Shown here one piece after another: positions 8,427 to 15,233 of a DNA stretch of 63,595 nt. The position numbers were made by a program, and so were the translations under genes. This stretch comes from Agrobacterium genomosp. 13 str. CFBP 6927 (GTDB lineage Bacteria; Pseudomonadota; Alphaproteobacteria; Rhizobiales; Rhizobiaceae). Location: the NCBI GenBank assembly GCA_900012615.1, contig LT009756.1, positions 1,838,457-1,902,051 on the forward strand. Reading direction: 5' to 3'. The notes under the pieces are model-generated. The model did not search any database. It was not told the origin of the DNA and worked only from the letters and a program-made list of their open reading frames with translations. Each line of letters opens with the position of its first letter. Positions within the stretch are counted from its first letter, which is position 1.

Positions 8427-8456
8427 ATGATTGGCCCCGATCCCATCCTACTCTGA
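8427..8456 (+). CDS. Possible 9-codon small protein or leader peptide
   Basis: An ATG frame encoding MIGPDPILL is preceded at ideal distance (8 bases) by AGGAG at 8414-8418. It sits inside a unit with its own promoter-like sequence (8368) and strong terminator (8485-8521). No larger gene lies downstream on this strand before the terminator, so it is not an attenuator for a neighbour. Either the peptide or the RNA may be the product. Rhizobial small RNAs carrying mini-ORFs are known (for example RcsR1/SEP1); whether this is a relative cannot be judged from sequence alone. Confidence 0.4.
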   Translation: MIGPDPILL

Positions 8457-8484
8457 TCTGAGCACCGAACACTTTTCAAAAGCG

Positions 8485-8521
8485 AAGCGTCAAATCATGG
8501 TTTTGGCGCTTTTTGTTTTTT
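8485..8521 (+). terminator. Strong plus-strand intrinsic terminator
   Basis: AAGCGTCAAA (8485-8494) pairs, with one G-U, with TTTTGGCGCTT (8501-8511) around a 6-base loop, followed by a long T-tract to 8521. The hairpin overlaps the last codons and stop of the minus-strand hypothetical gene. Confidence 0.85.
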
Positions 8522-9097
8522 CGACACTCCCAGCGAACGAACCTTCCGCTTGAGTTGGTATCTTTTGTATTTCCGTTCCATAGTTCGCAGAAGCGTCTCT
8601 CCAGTTTTCTTTGCTTCTTCCGCGTGCTCATAAAGGCTTCGAATGGCAGCCTCGCGACCTTCCAGTGAGATATTCGTGAAGCTCTTCAAATATATGCCAT
8701 CGATCTTTGCGCGGATTTTGTCGAGGACGCCGTAAAAATATACGACATCGCCGACATATTCACGCCCAGTGGCGGATATGGAATCTATGTTCTTCATATA
8801 GATGTGAGTGTGGCGAGCATCCGTTATATGCGGAACAAAATCGTTGTTTTGTTTGACCCGTTCCCTGAAGGTTACATAAGAAATAGGGGCATCGAGAAAG
8901 ATCGCCATGTCTGCAGTATTGAAATCGATTTCAGCATATAGTGATCGAATGAATTTCTCCTTTTCCTTGGCCCTCTTCCAGAATCCCGCCCCCATCGCCA
9001 CTAGCTGAGTGAGCATCCAAATCGTGAACGCTGCTAATGCAGCCATGAGTGCGGCAAACAATTGCGGCGTGTCGAATATTTTCGATAATTCTGGCAT
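8495..9097 (-). CDS. Hypothetical membrane-anchored protein
   Basis: 200 residues that I do not recognise. One N-terminal hydrophobic helix (about 12-38, AALMAALAAFTIWMLTQLVAMGAGF) is followed by a charged cytoplasmic-type domain (KRAKEKEKFIRSLYAEIDFN...) predicted largely helical, with a strongly basic C-terminal tail (RKYKRYQLKRKVRSLG, then KKQKAPKP). Base composition is clearly more AT-rich than the flanking genes. The gene is monocistronic and bordered by an AT-rich upstream gap, which suggests recent acquisition. Its 3' end coincides with a terminator on the other strand. No catalytic motif is evident. Confidence 0.7.
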   Translation of the reverse strand: MPELSKIFDTPQLFAALMAALAAFTIWMLTQLVAMGAGFWKRAKEKEKFIRSLYAEIDFNTADMAIFLDAPISYVTFRERVKQNNDFVPHITDARHTHIYMKNIDSISATGREYVGDVVYFYGVLDKIRAKIDGIYLKSFTNISLEGREAAIRSLYEHAEEAKKTGETLLRTMERKYKRYQLKRKVRSLGVSKKQKAPKP

Positions 9098-9417
9098 CGA
9101 TCAATTCTCTTCACAAATACGAAAATATAAAAAACAAACCAAATAAATAATATTTAGTCGAAACAATGTAAAAAATAGAGAAGTTAGGAGATAAATCGAA
9201 AAATAGGCTGACAATATCCATCTATATTATGATGCGAATAATATTTAAACAAAATTTTCGATTTCGAATCCCTAGAACAGAGTTTACGTCTGCCGCTACC
9301 GCAGCGCAAAATTTAAATGCCGAATTGACCGTCGCGGGAGATATTCTTTCTACGTTTCCCGGATTTGGCAGTTCATTGCCCCTTGATTCCCTCTCGATTG
9401 ATAATTTATGTTGGCAA
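9098..9417. other. AT-rich intergenic region
   Basis: Between the divergent hypothetical gene and the riboswitch. Bases 9120-9260 are very AT-rich (runs of A and T, several TATAAT-like words), unlike the rest of the window. It must contain the promoters of the minus-strand hypothetical gene and of the ribB leader, but I cannot place them uniquely. No coding sequence is convincing. Confidence 0.6.
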
Positions 9418-9560
9418 TGTTCTCAGGGCGGGGCGCAATTCCCCACCGGCGGTATCGGGATTTTCCCGGAGCCCGCGAGCGCTTCCGGTCTCCAAGCCGG
9501 AAGGTCAGCAGATCCGGTGAGAGGCCGGAGCCGACGGTATAGTCCGGATGGAAGAGGACA
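9418..9560 (+). promoter_or_regulatory. FMN riboswitch (RFN element)
   Basis: The sequence carries the canonical RFN blocks in order: TTCTCAGGGCGGGG, ATTCCCCACCGGCGGTA, GAGCCCGCGAGCG, GGTCAGCAGATCCGGTGAGA, CCGGAGCCGACGGTATAGTC and GGATGGAAGAGGACA. The outer stem P1 is formed by TGTTCTC (9418-9424) with GAGGACA (9554-9560). It precedes ribB by about 120 bases. That linker holds small hairpins (for example ATGCCG-CAAAA-CGGCAT near 9644) but no T-tract, so translational control is more likely than termination. FMN binding would lower ribB expression. Confidence 0.97.
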
Positions 9561-9682
9561 AGGCATAGGACACCCGCGCGCTGCGGGCTTCGCATTGCAT
9601 TGTTCGCCCAAGGGATATTTGGCGCTTCTCGAAGCGCGAAAATGCCGCAAAACGGCATAACCCTTGAAAGGCCAGAAAGAAA

Positions 9683-10324
9683 ATGACCATTGCTAGAATT
9701 GAAGACGCCATCGAGGCCATATCCCGTGGCGAGATGGTGATTGTCGTCGACGACGAGGATCGCGAAAACGAAGGCGATATCATCGCCGCTTCCGACAGCA
9801 TCACACCCCAGCAGATCGCTTTCATGATGAACCATGCGCGCGGATTGATCTGCGTCGCCATGCCGGGCGAGCGTCTTGACGCGCTCGACATTCCGCTGAT
9901 GGTGTCGCGCAACACCGAATCCCTCAAGACCGCCTTCACCGTTTCGGTGGACTATATTCCCGGCACGACCACCGGCATTTCGGCGGCGGACCGGGCAACG
10001 ACGGTGCGTGCGCTGGTGTCGGAGGGTTCGCGCCCGGAAGACTTCGCCCGTCCCGGCCACATCTTCCCGCTGCGCGCCAATCCGCAAGGTGTTCTCGGCC
10101 GCACCGGCCACACGGAAGCCGCCGTGGACCTCTGCCGCCTCGCCGGGAAATTTCCGTCCGGCACCATCTGCGAAGTTGCCAATGACGACGGCACCATGGC
10201 CCGCCTGCCCCAGCTCGAAGTCTTCGCCGAACGCCACGGCCTGCTCGTCGTCACGATCAAGGACCTTGTTTCTTATCTCAAGGGCGAGATTGTCGAGGAA
10301 GTGGCGCAGAAGCAGGTTGCGTGA
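9683..10324 (+). CDS. ribB: 3,4-dihydroxy-2-butanone 4-phosphate synthase
   Basis: 213 residues. Converts ribulose 5-phosphate to 3,4-dihydroxy-2-butanone 4-phosphate plus formate, supplying the four-carbon unit of riboflavin. The acidic metal/phosphate loop DDEDRENEGDIIAAS, the substrate loop with TGISAADRA and the C-terminal block RPGHIFPLRA...GRTGHTEAAVDL are all intact. The length fits a stand-alone RibB without a fused GTP cyclohydrolase II domain. It is preceded by an FMN riboswitch and followed by a terminator at 10353, so it is a single-gene, feedback-controlled unit. Confidence 0.96.
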   Translation: MTIARIEDAIEAISRGEMVIVVDDEDRENEGDIIAASDSITPQQIAFMMNHARGLICVAMPGERLDALDIPLMVSRNTESLKTAFTVSVDYIPGTTTGISAADRATTVRALVSEGSRPEDFARPGHIFPLRANPQGVLGRTGHTEAAVDLCRLAGKFPSGTICEVANDDGTMARLPQLEVFAERHGLLVVTIKDLVSYLKGEIVEEVAQKQVA

Positions 10325-10352
10325 GCTGTTGCTTGCGTTGCGAATACGAAAA

Positions 10353-10374
10353 ACGCCCGGCACAGACCGGGCGT
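10353..10374. terminator. Terminator-like hairpin after ribB
   Basis: ACGCCCGG (10353-10360), a 6-base loop, then CCGGGCGT (10367-10374). The A-run sits on its 5' side and there is no T-tract on the plus strand, so it may act mainly as an mRNA-end-stabilising stem, or as a terminator for minus-strand transcription. Confidence 0.5.
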
Positions 10375-10389
10375 ATGCCTAAAACTGGA

Positions 10390-10420
10390 CGTCATCCTCG
10401 GGTCAAGCCCGAGGATGACG
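10390..10420. repeat. Palindromic intergenic repeat
   Basis: CGTCATCCTCGGG (10390-10402) and its exact inverse CCCGAGGATGACG (10408-10420) flank TCAAG. The same CGTCATCCTCGG core opens the bipartite element at 13418. This resembles the mosaic palindromes scattered through Rhizobiaceae intergenic regions. Confidence 0.85.
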
Positions 10421-10463
10421 TTGCGTGTGAGGAGCACTCACCGATTCGTGGCGCGCTGAAACC

Positions 10464-11225
10464 TCAGTTCCGCAGCCGGTAACCGGTCTTGAACATCCAG
10501 CTGACGACGCCGAGGCAGATTGCGAGGAACAGCGTGATCATCGCAAGGCTGATGACGGGATTGACGTCGGCGATCTCGTAGAAGCTCCAGCGGAAACCGC
10601 TGATGAGATACAGCACCGGATTGAAATGACTGACCGTCTGCCAGAAGGGCGGCAGCATGTCGATGGAATAAAAGCTGCCACCGAGGAAGGTCAAAGGCGG
10701 CACCACCAGCATGGGGATGAGGTTCAGCTGTTCGAAATTCGTCGCCCAGATGCCGATGATGAAACCGAACAGGCTGAAACTTACCGCTGTCAGCACAAAG
10801 AACAGGATCATCATGAACGGATGGGCAATGGTGATATCCACGAAGAAGGATGCCGTTATCAGGATGATCGTGCCGATCATCAGGCCCTTGGTCGCCGCCG
10901 CCCCGACATAACCGGCGACAATTTCCGTCATCGACACGGGCGCCGAGAGAATTTCGTAGACCGTGCCGGTGAATTTCGGAAAATAGATGCCGAAGGAGCC
11001 GTTGGCGATACATTGCGTCAAAAGCGTCAGCATGATGAGGCCGGGCGTTATGAACGCGCCGTAGGAAACCCCTCCAACCTCCTGAATCCGCGACCCGATC
11101 GCGGTTCCAAACACGATGAAATAAAGCGACGTGGAAATGACCGGCGATACCACGCTCTGCAACAGGGTGCGGCGGGTGCGCGCCATTTCGAACAGATAGA
11201 TGGCCTTGATGGCTTCGAAATTCAT
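10464..11225 (-). CDS. ABC-2 type exporter permease (YadH-like)
   Basis: 253 residues with six predicted membrane helices and the ABC-2 permease pattern: an N-terminal amphipathic [32 protein letters not shown], and a late [17 protein letters not shown] loop ahead of the last helices. With the ATPase encoded just upstream (4-base overlap) it forms a two-component exporter. Sizes (253 and 308) and sequence match the E. coli YadH/YadG pair by recall. The substrate is unknown; relatives export drugs, polysaccharides or lipids. Confidence 0.88.
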   Translation of the reverse strand: MNFEAIKAIYLFEMARTRRTLLQSVVSPVISTSLYFIVFGTAIGSRIQEVGGVSYGAFITPGLIMLTLLTQCIANGSFGIYFPKFTGTVYEILSAPVSMTEIVAGYVGAAATKGLMIGTIILITASFFVDITIAHPFMMILFFVLTAVSFSLFGFIIGIWATNFEQLNLIPMLVVPPLTFLGGSFYSIDMLPPFWQTVSHFNPVLYLISGFRWSFYEIADVNPVISLAMITLFLAICLGVVSWMFKTGYRLRN

Positions 11226-12148
11226 TTCTGGCCTCCCACCAGCGAAACGAAGATATCCTCAAGCGAACTCTGCCGCGTTGAAATATCCTTGAAATGGATG
11301 TTGGCGGCGGAAAGAGCGCCGAGAAGATCGGCGATACGTCCCTGCTCGCCATTATCCTCGATTTCATAGGTGACTGTGCAACGGTCGTCCGAAAGCGTCA
11401 GGCCGAAAGGCGCAAGACTATCGGGCAGTTTCTCCACGGGTTGGGCAAGTTCGAGGAAAAGCTGCTTGCGGCCGAGCTTCTTCATCAGCGCCGTCTTTTC
11501 TTCCACCAGCAGCAATTCGCCACCATTGATCACGCCCACACGGTCGGCGATCTCTTCCGCCTCCTCGATATAATGCGTGGTCAGAATGATGGTGACGCCC
11601 TTGGCGCGCAGATCGGAAACGACATTCCACATGTCGCGGCGCAAGGCCACATCGACGCCGGCTGTGGGTTCGTCCAGGAACAGAACCTTGGGCTCATGCG
11701 CCAGCGCCTTGGCGATCAGCACACGCCGCTTCATGCCACCGGAAAGCTCCCGCAGCATATTGTCCTTCTTGCTCCAGAGCGACAGGGACTTCAGAACGCT
11801 CTCGATCAGCTCAGGGTTCTTCTTCTGCCCATGCAGGCCGCGCGAGAAGCTGACGGTGTTCCACACCGTCTCGAACTGGTCGGTCGTCAACTCCTGCGGC
11901 ACAAGGCCGATCAGGGCGCGGGTCTGGCGAAAATCCTTCACCACGTCATGCCCGCCGACAAACACCGAACCCTCGCCCGGATTGACGAGACCGCAGACGA
12001 TGGAGATCAGCGTGGTCTTGCCGGCACCGTTCGGCCCGAGAAGGGCAAGGATTTCACCCTCTCTAATATCGAGGCTGACACCTTTCAGCGCCTGAAAGCC
12101 ATTTGCGTAGGATTTGGTCAGATTCCGTATCGAAACAATGGCATTCAT
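11222..12148 (-). CDS. ABC exporter ATP-binding protein (YadG-like)
   Basis: 308 residues. The Walker A loop is GPNGAGKTT (about 38-46), the signature is LSGGMKRR and Walker B runs [12 protein letters not shown], followed by [15 protein letters not shown]. The roughly 80-residue C-terminal extension is typical of DrrA/YadG-type exporters. The ATG at 12148 is preferred because family members begin right at this [14 protein letters not shown] segment; an upstream alternative at 12181 adds only 11 residues. It overlaps the permease gene by 4 bases and is the first gene of the pair. Confidence 0.9.
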   Translation of the reverse strand: MNAIVSIRNLTKSYANGFQALKGVSLDIREGEILALLGPNGAGKTTLISIVCGLVNPGEGSVFVGGHDVVKDFRQTRALIGLVPQELTTDQFETVWNTVSFSRGLHGQKKNPELIESVLKSLSLWSKKDNMLRELSGGMKRRVLIAKALAHEPKVLFLDEPTAGVDVALRRDMWNVVSDLRAKGVTIILTTHYIEEAEEIADRVGVINGGELLLVEEKTALMKKLGRKQLFLELAQPVEKLPDSLAPFGLTLSDDRCTVTYEIEDNGEQGRIADLLGALSAANIHFKDISTRQSSLEDIFVSLVGGQK

Positions 12149-12252
12149 CGCGAATCTTTCGAAAAACCGAGTAAGATGCACGCCATATAGGCCGTGAAAC
12201 GTGCAAATGCCAGCCCGAGAGCCTGAACACTGCGTTCCACGGAGAAGGAAAA

Positions 12253-13074
12253 TCAGCCGTAGACACTATAGAAAAACTGCGCTGCAACGAAGACCAGAAA
12301 CACGCCGAAGGCCCGTTCCAGCTGCTTCTTGCTGAGCGCATGCGCCAGCCGCGCGCCGTAGGGCGCGACCACAAGCGTGATGGGGATCAAGAGCACCACG
12401 GCGACCCAGTTGATGAAGCCGGTGGAAAATGGCGGCAGGCCCGCATCGCCCCAGCCGGCCCAGATGTAACCCAACAGACCCGGCAGCGAAATCAGCACAC
12501 CGACACCGGAAGACGTGGCAACCGCCTGATGGATGGTGCGTCCGTAGAGCGTCATGAAGGTATTGTTCATCACCCCGCCGCCAACGCCCATCAGGCCGGA
12601 AAAAAGCCCGATGCCCGTGCCCACCAGAAAACGGCCCGGATTATTCGGCAGGTCTGAACCAAGATGCCAGCTCGCCCGGTTGAAGATCATCCGGAAGGCG
12701 AGCGCGAGCGCGATGAAGGCGAAGATCAGCCGGAGCGCGACGCTGGAGGCATGGGCGGCCACGACAGATGCGAGGATGGTGCCGAGCGGCACGGCGACGA
12801 TCCAGCCCTTCAGCAGATCGATATCGACGGCGCCTTTCTGGCGATGTGTCAGAAACGAACGGATCGATGTCGGCACGATGATGGCAAGCGACGTGCCGAG
12901 CGACAGATGCATGCGCACCGCCTCCGGCACATCCAGCAGGCCGAAGACCTGGTAGAAGACGGGCACCAGCACCGCACCGCCGCCGATGCCGAACAGCCCC
13001 GCCAGAAGACCGGCGATCACGCCAGCCGCCGCAAGCGCCGCGGCAAAGACCATTATCTCTGAAACAGGGGGCAT
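12253..13074 (-). CDS. TSUP (TauE/SafE) family membrane transporter
   Basis: 273 residues, about eight membrane helices in two repeats. The first half has [20 protein letters not shown] and the second [19 protein letters not shown], the duplicated glycine-rich signature of the family. Members export sulfite, sulfoacetate or other sulfur anions, or organic acids. No sulfur gene is adjacent, so the substrate is open. The C-terminus ([19 protein letters not shown]) is complete. A possible regulatory RNA or transcript reads divergently upstream. Confidence 0.9.
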   Translation of the reverse strand: MPPVSEIMVFAAALAAAGVIAGLLAGLFGIGGGAVLVPVFYQVFGLLDVPEAVRMHLSLGTSLAIIVPTSIRSFLTHRQKGAVDIDLLKGWIVAVPLGTILASVVAAHASSVALRLIFAFIALALAFRMIFNRASWHLGSDLPNNPGRFLVGTGIGLFSGLMGVGGGVMNNTFMTLYGRTIHQAVATSSGVGVLISLPGLLGYIWAGWGDAGLPPFSTGFINWVAVVLLIPITLVVAPYGARLAHALSKKQLERAFGVFLVFVAAQFFYSVYG

Positions 13075-13281
13075 GAAGGCGGGCTCCCGGGGTCCGTTGT
13101 CACAAACATGTGACCCTCATAGCGTATCAGAGACGGGCGGCAAGCCATGTTGGCCGCAGGTCAGTACGGCGCGATGTCTTTTGCCGCCTATCCCGCGCCG
13201 GATGGACCGCTTCTTGGGACCATGTCCCATTGCATGCCCTTGCAAAGACGCCGATATCCCCCCGATAAGGCAGTCTTCTTC
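13075..13281 (+). other. Intergenic region that may encode a small RNA
   Basis: This stretch lies upstream of the divergent TSUP gene and leads on the plus strand into an intrinsic terminator with no plus-strand gene. TTGTCA near 13098 with CATAGC about 17 bases later could be a weak promoter. Internal inverted repeats include GGCGCG/CGCGCC and TGGGAC-CAT-GTCCCA (13214-13228 area). Open frames here run through the terminator and look non-coding. I do not recognise an RNA family. Confidence 0.35.
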
Positions 13282-13307
13282 ACCGGCCTTCGGGCCGGTC
13301 TTTTTTT
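13282..13307 (+). terminator. Orphan plus-strand intrinsic terminator
   Basis: ACCGGCC-TTCG-GGCCGGT (13282-13298), a 7-bp stem with a stable UUCG tetraloop, followed by TCTTTTTTT. Both flanking genes are on the minus strand, so the transcript it ends is unassigned. Confidence 0.85.
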
Positions 13308-13567
13308 GCGCCACCATGCTCAGGACAAGTCCACTCTTTACTGTCTGGTTTAAATTCCGGACAACCCGCATCCCCTTTGAAATCGGTGACGGAGGGGAAG
13401 GGTTACCATTCTCTCGGCGTCATCCTCGGCCCTGCGCCGAGGATCTAATCACGTCGAATAAAATCAATCGGTAGCAGATGCTCGGGACAAGCCCGAGCAT
13501 GACGCAGGAGAGATTTCAAACTTTGTCGCGAACCTCGACAACTTTCAAATCTGCCCGGCAGTTCGAT
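13308..13567. other. Intergenic region with a bipartite palindromic element
   Basis: No gene is seen. It contains the repeat at 13418-13504. Close to the extensin stop there is a weak hairpin (TTGTCG...CGACAA, about 13524-13545) that could be the 3' end of the extensin mRNA. Confidence 0.5.
13418..13504. repeat. Bipartite palindromic intergenic repeat
   Basis: Two hairpins lie about 35 bases apart: CATCCTCGGC-CCTGC-GCCGAGGATC at the left and ATGCTCGGG-ACAA-GCCCGAGCAT at the right, with outer CGTCAT and ATGACG ends inverted relative to each other. The left end shares CGTCATCCTCGG with the 10390 repeat. Its structure is like a rhizobial mosaic element; the family assignment is inference. Confidence 0.75.
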
Positions 13568-14878
13568 TTAATCGCAATGCCTGTAACCTGACTTGCGGGT
13601 GCGCAGGTCGAAGTGAAAGTGGTTCCAGTGATTGGGATCGCTGCCCGGCCCGAGAACGGTCGAGAAATATTTGCAGCTATCGGACCGCACCGCCTTCAGC
13701 AGCGCTTTCTCGCGGAAAGCGAAGAAGCTCTTGCTGCGAACATCGATCTCCTTGCCATTCTTCAGCGTGATGGTGCCGATGTCGATGGCGTTGCCGCGCG
13801 CATGTTCGGACCAGGGATTGCTGGAGCGCGAATTCATCTTGCGGCAGGAATAACCGCCCATCGGCGTGATGCGGCCGACGCCCGAGAGATAACGGAAGCG
13901 CGAGGATGGCACGAGTTCGAACTTCACCCATTTGGCGAAGGCAAGCGTGACCTGGCAATTGAGCTTCACCGCCGGGCGGATCGCGACGCCGCTTGCCAGA
14001 CCACTGAGTTCAATCGGATAGTCGATACCGCAGGTCGGACCATCGGCAATGCGGGCGACGTCGCGGAAAGCGACGCCGAGGCGGCGTAGTTCGGAGCGGC
14101 AGGCGACTTCAGAGGACGGCATGACGCCGGGTGGCATGGAGCGGTCGCTTTGCGGCCCACCCCGCGCCACGGGGTCGTTTGGCATCAACATGGCCACCTC
14201 CTCCACCGGCTGGCGGCGGGAAGACGCGCCAACGGGCGGCGGCGGTATCAGCCGCGATTGCCCGGCGCTCTGCTGCCGGCGCGGCGGAGCGACGGCGACC
14301 GGGTTGTCGGTGCCGATACCATCCACCACCGGCTGCTCCGAAACGCCCTCGGCAATATCGGCATCCTGCTCTTCCGCGAGCCCGCGCACCGGCTCCACGC
14401 CCAGCATGGAATCCATGTTCACCCCACCCTCGCCTTCGGCGATCTGGCTGGAGGCGACCTGCTGGTTGGGCATGGCCTGGCCTTGCATGGTCTGATTTTG
14501 CATGGTCTGGCTTTGCATGGTCTGGGTCGGCACGCTGTGGCCGCTTGCCGCCATGCGCGCCTGATGCTGGGTATCAAGCGTTGAGTAACCCTGCCCGCCC
14601 TGCGGCGATTGCAGCAGGGGGTCCTGCGAAGCGTAAGGCTCCGGCATCGGCTGCGACACGGCCGCTGGATAATCGGTGGACTGCCCGACCCGCTCGGCCT
14701 GATAGACCGCGCCTGATGGTGCGCTGTAGCCCTGCTGCCGCGATGACCGGATGGCGCTGACACGCGTGGTGCCATCAACCTCGGCCGGCGGCACGAGACC
14801 CTCCGCCGAACACGACACCATAACCGTGGAAATCATCAGCAACGTCACAAGACGACGCGGAAGGGAAACATACGCCAT
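13568..14878 (-). CDS. Extensin-like C-terminal domain protein, secreted
   Basis: 436 residues from the ATG at 14878. A hydrophobic N-terminus (LVTLLMISTVMVSC) is a signal peptide and possibly a weak lipoprotein signal. A long low-complexity middle (about 30-240), rich in Q, P, S and M, includes tandem QTMQ repeats. The C-terminal 180 residues are the extensin-like domain: CRSELRRLGV, GCTCxIDYP-type CGIDYPIELSG, ARGNAIDIGTITL, and a final DPNHWNHFHFDL metal/peptidase-like histidine motif. This resembles D-Ala-D-Ala metallopeptidase folds, so cell-wall binding or cleavage is plausible but unproven. The gene stands alone. Confidence 0.87.
   Translation of the reverse strand: MAYVSLPRRLVTLLMISTVMVSCSAEGLVPPAEVDGTTRVSAIRSSRQQGYSAPSGAVYQAERVGQSTDYPAAVSQPMPEPYASQDPLLQSPQGGQGYSTLDTQHQARMAASGHSVPTQTMQSQTMQNQTMQGQAMPNQQVASSQIAEGEGGVNMDSMLGVEPVRGLAEEQDADIAEGVSEQPVVDGIGTDNPVAVAPPRRQQSAGQSRLIPPPPVGASSRRQPVEEVAMLMPNDPVARGGPQSDRSMPPGVMPSSEVACRSELRRLGVAFRDVARIADGPTCGIDYPIELSGLASGVAIRPAVKLNCQVTLAFAKWVKFELVPSSRFRYLSGVGRITPMGGYSCRKMNSRSSNPWSEHARGNAIDIGTITLKNGKEIDVRSKSFFAFREKALLKAVRSDSCKYFSTVLGPGSDPNHWNHFHFDLRTRKSGYRHCD
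14469..14528. repeat. 15-bp minisatellite inside the extensin-like gene
   Basis: Four units (14469-14483, 14484-14498, 14499-14513, 14514-14528) share the core GCATGG(T/C)CTG. They encode, on the minus strand, repeats of Q-T-M-Q-S/N (the last unit degenerate: Q-A-M-P-N). The unit is a multiple of three, so copy-number change would keep the frame. Confidence 0.9.
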
Positions 14879-14997
14879 ACGAGAACCTGTACCTTCAGCG
14901 GCCGCTACTCGCGGCAATACAGGATAAATTTTAAAGAAATGAGGTAAACGAAACCTTATTGGTTGCGGGAAATAACGAATGGTCGACTATGGCATTC

Positions 14998-15028
14998 AAA
15001 AAAGAAAGGGCGCAGTCAGGCTGCGCCC
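14998..15028 (-). terminator. Intrinsic terminator downstream of the chemoreceptor
   Basis: On the minus strand GGGCGCAG-CCTGA-CTGCGCCC is followed by TTTCTTTTTT. It lies 206 bases beyond the chemoreceptor stop, so the palindromic element at 15086-15198 would be part of that mRNA's 3' end. Confidence 0.8.
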
Positions 15029-15085
15029 TATCGGCCTCGGCATTCATCTGCACGGCCTAGCTTATTTAAGCGACGCTCTCATCCT

Positions 15086-15198
15086 CCGTCATGCCGGCCT
15101 TGAGCCGGCATCCAGCCAGCCCAAGTCCTTGGGCTGAAAAGAGTCGTTTCGCCACGCAGACGCGTGGGCTGGATTCCGGCTCAAGGCCGGAATGACGG
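15086..15198. repeat. RIME-like palindromic element, about 113 bp
   Basis: The ends are inverted copies: CCGTCATGCCGGCCTTGAGC at the left and GCTCAAGGCCGGAATGACGG at the right. Inside each is its own hairpin (GCCGGC...GCCGGC and CCGGCTCAAGGCCGG), plus inner CAGCCAGCCCAAG / GGGCTGG arms. The size and double-palindrome design fit the Rhizobium intergenic mosaic element described in rhizobia. Confidence 0.8.
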
Positions 15199-15233
15199 TA
15201 GGAAATGCCCCGATCAGCCCCGTATGACGAAAA

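Larger units (their letters stand above)
14879..15233. other. Intergenic region between the extensin-like gene and the chemoreceptor
   Basis: No gene is seen. It holds, from right to left in the direction of chemoreceptor transcription, a 113-bp palindromic element (15086-15198) and a terminator (14998-15028). The remaining 120 bases before the extensin start are AT-rich and should carry that gene's promoter. Confidence 0.6.

Noticed and set aside
9229..9660. An open frame across the FMN riboswitch
   Set aside because: It runs through the conserved RNA structure and its AT-rich start is non-coding in composition.
10390..10420. Second terminator after ribB
   Set aside because: The palindrome is perfect but has no T-tract, and its core recurs at 13418, so it is better explained as an intergenic repeat.
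15086..15198. Insertion sequence or miniature transposon
   Set aside because: Inverted ends exist but I see no target-site duplication and no transposase; the double-hairpin design fits a mosaic repeat instead.
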